A stretch of 64,000 nucleotides of DNA, from positions 310,001 to 374,000 of the forward strand of contig UWYS01000010.1 in the NCBI GenBank assembly GCA_900291925.1, in the 5' to 3' direction. Both the position numbers and the translations under genes were made by a program. Below the pieces are notes generated by a model. The model was not told the origin of the DNA, made no database searches, and saw nothing but the letters and a program-made list of their open reading frames with translations. This DNA comes from Thecaphora thlaspeos (lineage: Eukaryota > Basidiomycota > Ustilaginomycetes > Urocystidales > Glomosporiaceae). The first letter of the stretch is position 1. Each line of letters begins with the position of its first letter. Below are positions 61,877 through 64,000 of this stretch, in pieces.

Positions 61877-63218
61877 TCCCGGGTGTGTCTCGGCACAGGT
61901 CTGATAGGAGACATGGGCAATACAAACATATTGACGGTACGGCCGCGATTACACAGCAGGGAGTGCAGTGCTGAGGCAGTGCGTGGAGGAGAGACTCCGA
62001 GTGCAGGCGATCAAGCCATCTGTTGTGCTTGCCTGCCTGCCTGCCTGCCTGCCATCTCGTCCGTCCGAAGTGGCGGACGGGATGGCTATGCTCCAGAGGT
62101 CCAGCAGCGTCGGAGCGCCCGCTCTGGGCGCGGTGATCAAGAGCGGACAGCTTGCTGGCGAGGTCCACCTTCGCCCGGCCCTTGAGACAGCTAGACCTAG
62201 GCTGACAGCAGACTCTTCAAGCCTGCGCATCACGCAAAGACGACACAAGACCGCGCCCTCGTCTCCGGGCTCTGAGATCTCTTCCGAGCGGGTAGGGCGC
62301 CTCCGACTGGTTTCGGCGTTACGCTCTGAACGTGGCCGCCTTGCGACGGCAAGCGCCGCTGTGACAGCAGATCCGTCCGCCCTCGTCTTCTCTCGCCTAC
62401 CACCTGCCACCATGCACGCTTCCGTCGTCCTTTGACGACGCACCCCTCTACCTTCTTCCGCTTCTTGTAGCTTCTCCTCCTTCCGACCCGACTCGACCCG
62501 TCCGGCCAGAAACGAGGCAGGCCGACTTTCAACTTGACTGGCGAGCCTGGCCTGGCGCGGTCTGACCATCTTCTTCCCACCCCGCGTCTCCCTCGGCGCT
62601 GCAAAAGCTCGATGACGTGCGGCTAAGCCAGAACTGGGTCTGAGAAAGCATTGCTTGCCCAGCGTCTCCCTTCCTCGTCGTACTTTCGGGCTTCCTTTAA
62701 GGATGCGACCCCCTTATCTTTCTCCTCCTTCCCTTTTCTTCTCTCTCCTCGCCCGGCCTAATCAGACGCACAGACCGACCACTCGCTCGGCCTGCTTTCG
62801 ACTGGCGCTACAGGGCGGTGAGACGCGTCGGAGGGAGAGAAACATGGACGGACGGTCGGCCTCTCAAGCCTCGAAGTTCAGTCGTTCGGCCTCAGCCGAG
62901 TCGTCAGCGCCTGCCAGCCTGCCTCCTTTTGCAGGCCTCTCGCGACCCGCCACACGCTGGCTCTTTCCTCGCCCAGGCCGTCCTCCTCTTCCATGTCCAC
63001 CACCACTCCCATCCGCCACCCATCCAGCCATCGCCCACCACGACCTCTTCTGTCCCGCATCTGTTACAGCCACTTCTCGAAAACCTGAATACCAGCAGAT
63101 GGACGCCGTCCCGATCTCGCCACCTCCGCCCAACTGTTTTTGATTTCTTTTTTGACCCCTATTTCTCTTTACTCGCGCGCCACTCGTCCATCGCCACCTG
63201 ACTACGAGTCACGCCATC
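61877..63218. other. CK2 beta-linker histone intergenic region
   Basis: 1.3 kb. Two opposed frames (61968-62435 plus; 61949-62569 minus) overlap each other, and neither resembles a known protein. Contains the CCTG repeat and a pyrimidine-rich stretch before the histone gene. The histone promoter should lie here. Confidence 0.45.
62032..62053 (+). repeat. (CCTG)n tetranucleotide repeat
   Basis: About five CCTG units. Confidence 0.85.
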
Positions 63219-64000
63219 ATGCCAGCTGCCAAGACCGGCAAGCAGCAGAACGATGCGATGGCAGCCCGCCGAGGAGCCCGGAAGCACGAGACACCCAAGC
63301 ACCCTCCCTACGTTAACATAGTCAGTCGAACGAAGGGAAACCCTCGGCCTGGATGAAAGCGCTGGAACGCTTGCCAAGCAGTATCAGAAAACTGACGCAC
63401 GCTGCATCGGCCCCCTGGCCCTTCCCTTCTCCCTTTCGTCCGCTGCAGATCCTTCAGTGCCTCCTCGAGGAAGTGAACAAGCACGGCGCGTCGCGTCAGT
63501 TGATCAACAAGTTCCTCACCGACCGCTACGGTCTCGAGCCCGAGGCACCGACCACCAAGAACGCGATCACCAAGGCGATCAATATGGGCATCGCGCACGG
63601 CGACTTCATCAGGCTTGGAGGTGAGCGACGCTCCATGTGCAGGGCAGCCGTTCGGACCGGCCCTGGCGATCGCTCTCTCTTTGATGTACTGACAAAGCTT
63701 CCTCGTCGTCCTCTGTCATGCGGTGCTCTACCTTGTGCCTGGCCCCTCTTCTTCCTCTCCCTCCTGTCTCCTGCACCCCCAGGCTGGTCAAGCAAGATCA
63801 GGCTGGCCCCAAAGTCCAAGAAGAAGGAAGCTGAGGCGACGACGGCCAAAGCAGCGACGGCCAAGACAAAGTCCAAGCCCAGGAACAAGCACGAAACTGC
63901 CAGAGGAAAGAAGGCGACCACCGCCAAAAAGGGGAAGGCGGCCAGCCGCAAAGACGAGATCAGTTCCGATGACGACGACGACGACGACGACGACACCAAC
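63219..64000 (+). CDS. Linker histone H1-like protein (truncated by the right edge)
   Basis: Exons 63219-63320, 63449-63620 and 63783 to the window end. The spliced start reads MPAAKTGKQQNDAMAARRGA, then KHPPYVNI|ILQCLLEEVNKHGASRQL, FLTDRYGLEP, TTKNAITKAINMGIAHGDFIRLGG|WSSKIRLAPKS. The winged-helix H15 pattern (HPPY...I...L......GASRQ.I..........NAI.KA...GI..GDF....G) is followed by a Lys/Ala/Thr-rich tail (AKAATAKTKSKPRNKH, GKKATTAKKGKAASRK) typical of linker histones, then an Asp run at the edge (SSDDDDDDDDDTN). Linker histones bind nucleosomal linker DNA and compact chromatin. The acidic run is unusual for H1, so this may be an H15-domain chromatin protein with a longer C-terminus. First donor is GTCAGT. 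Incomplete at the window end. Confidence 0.82.

Noticed and set aside
61949..62569. Opposed long frames between CK2 beta and the histone gene
   Set aside because: The two strands are open over the same stretch, both low-complexity, and no splice or family evidence favours either.
1..64000. CRISPR arrays, operons or bacterial-type systems
   Set aside because: No regularly spaced repeats, and gene structure is eukaryotic with spliceosomal introns throughout.

Overview
The window looks like nuclear DNA from a basidiomycete fungus, most probably Ustilaginomycotina or a close relative. It is GC-rich. Genes carry short introns (about 65-140 nt) with GTGAGT/GTAAGT-type donors and CAG/TAG acceptors, and low-complexity Ser/Pro/Ala and acidic stretches are common. 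The proteins are purely eukaryotic (RPN8, TOM22, SAM37, CK2 beta, ARV1, PGS1, PHO88, MZT1, linker histone). The lineage call is inference; no marker was compared with a database.

Layout. 0-5 kb: the first codons of a minus-strand gene leave the left edge, followed by an eight-exon F-box/LRR gene. 5-14 kb: sparse DNA with a disordered protein carrying KEN-box and cyclin-docking motifs, a small secreted protein, and a 464-bp MITE with 77/71-bp inverted repeats flanked by TA. 14.5-17 kb: a PH-ORD oxysterol-binding protein. 17.5-21.6 kb: a tyrosine-recombinase retrotransposon (Gag, RT-RNase H, YR) on the minus strand whose gag is broken. 21.7-33.3 kb: an NFKBIL1-like protein, a large BTB protein, RPN8 and PGS1 back to back, and HIS3. 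33.3-41 kb: about 8 kb with no gene I can support, rich in short TA-step palindromes. 41-52 kb: a FAM72 protein, ARV1, a PTS2-type peroxisomal thiolase, a disordered protein and a multi-span membrane protein. 53-64 kb: MZT1, an intron-containing tRNA-Glu(CTC), TOM22 and SAM37 head to head, PHO88/SND3, CK2 beta, and the start of a linker-histone-like gene that runs off the right edge.

Functional links. The gene set is mostly housekeeping: proteasome lid, cardiolipin and histidine synthesis, sterol/lipid handling (OSBP-related protein, ARV1), peroxisomal beta-oxidation, mitochondrial outer-membrane import (TOM22, SAM37), ER targeting (PHO88), microtubule nucleation (MZT1) and CK2 signalling. 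TOM22 and SAM37 share one intergenic region, and their yeast products physically link the TOM and SAM complexes. The accessory signals are the retrotransposon, the MITE and the gene-poor block. Exon junctions given below were worked out by hand from reading frame and splice signals; they are well determined for the conserved genes and less so for unnamed ones.
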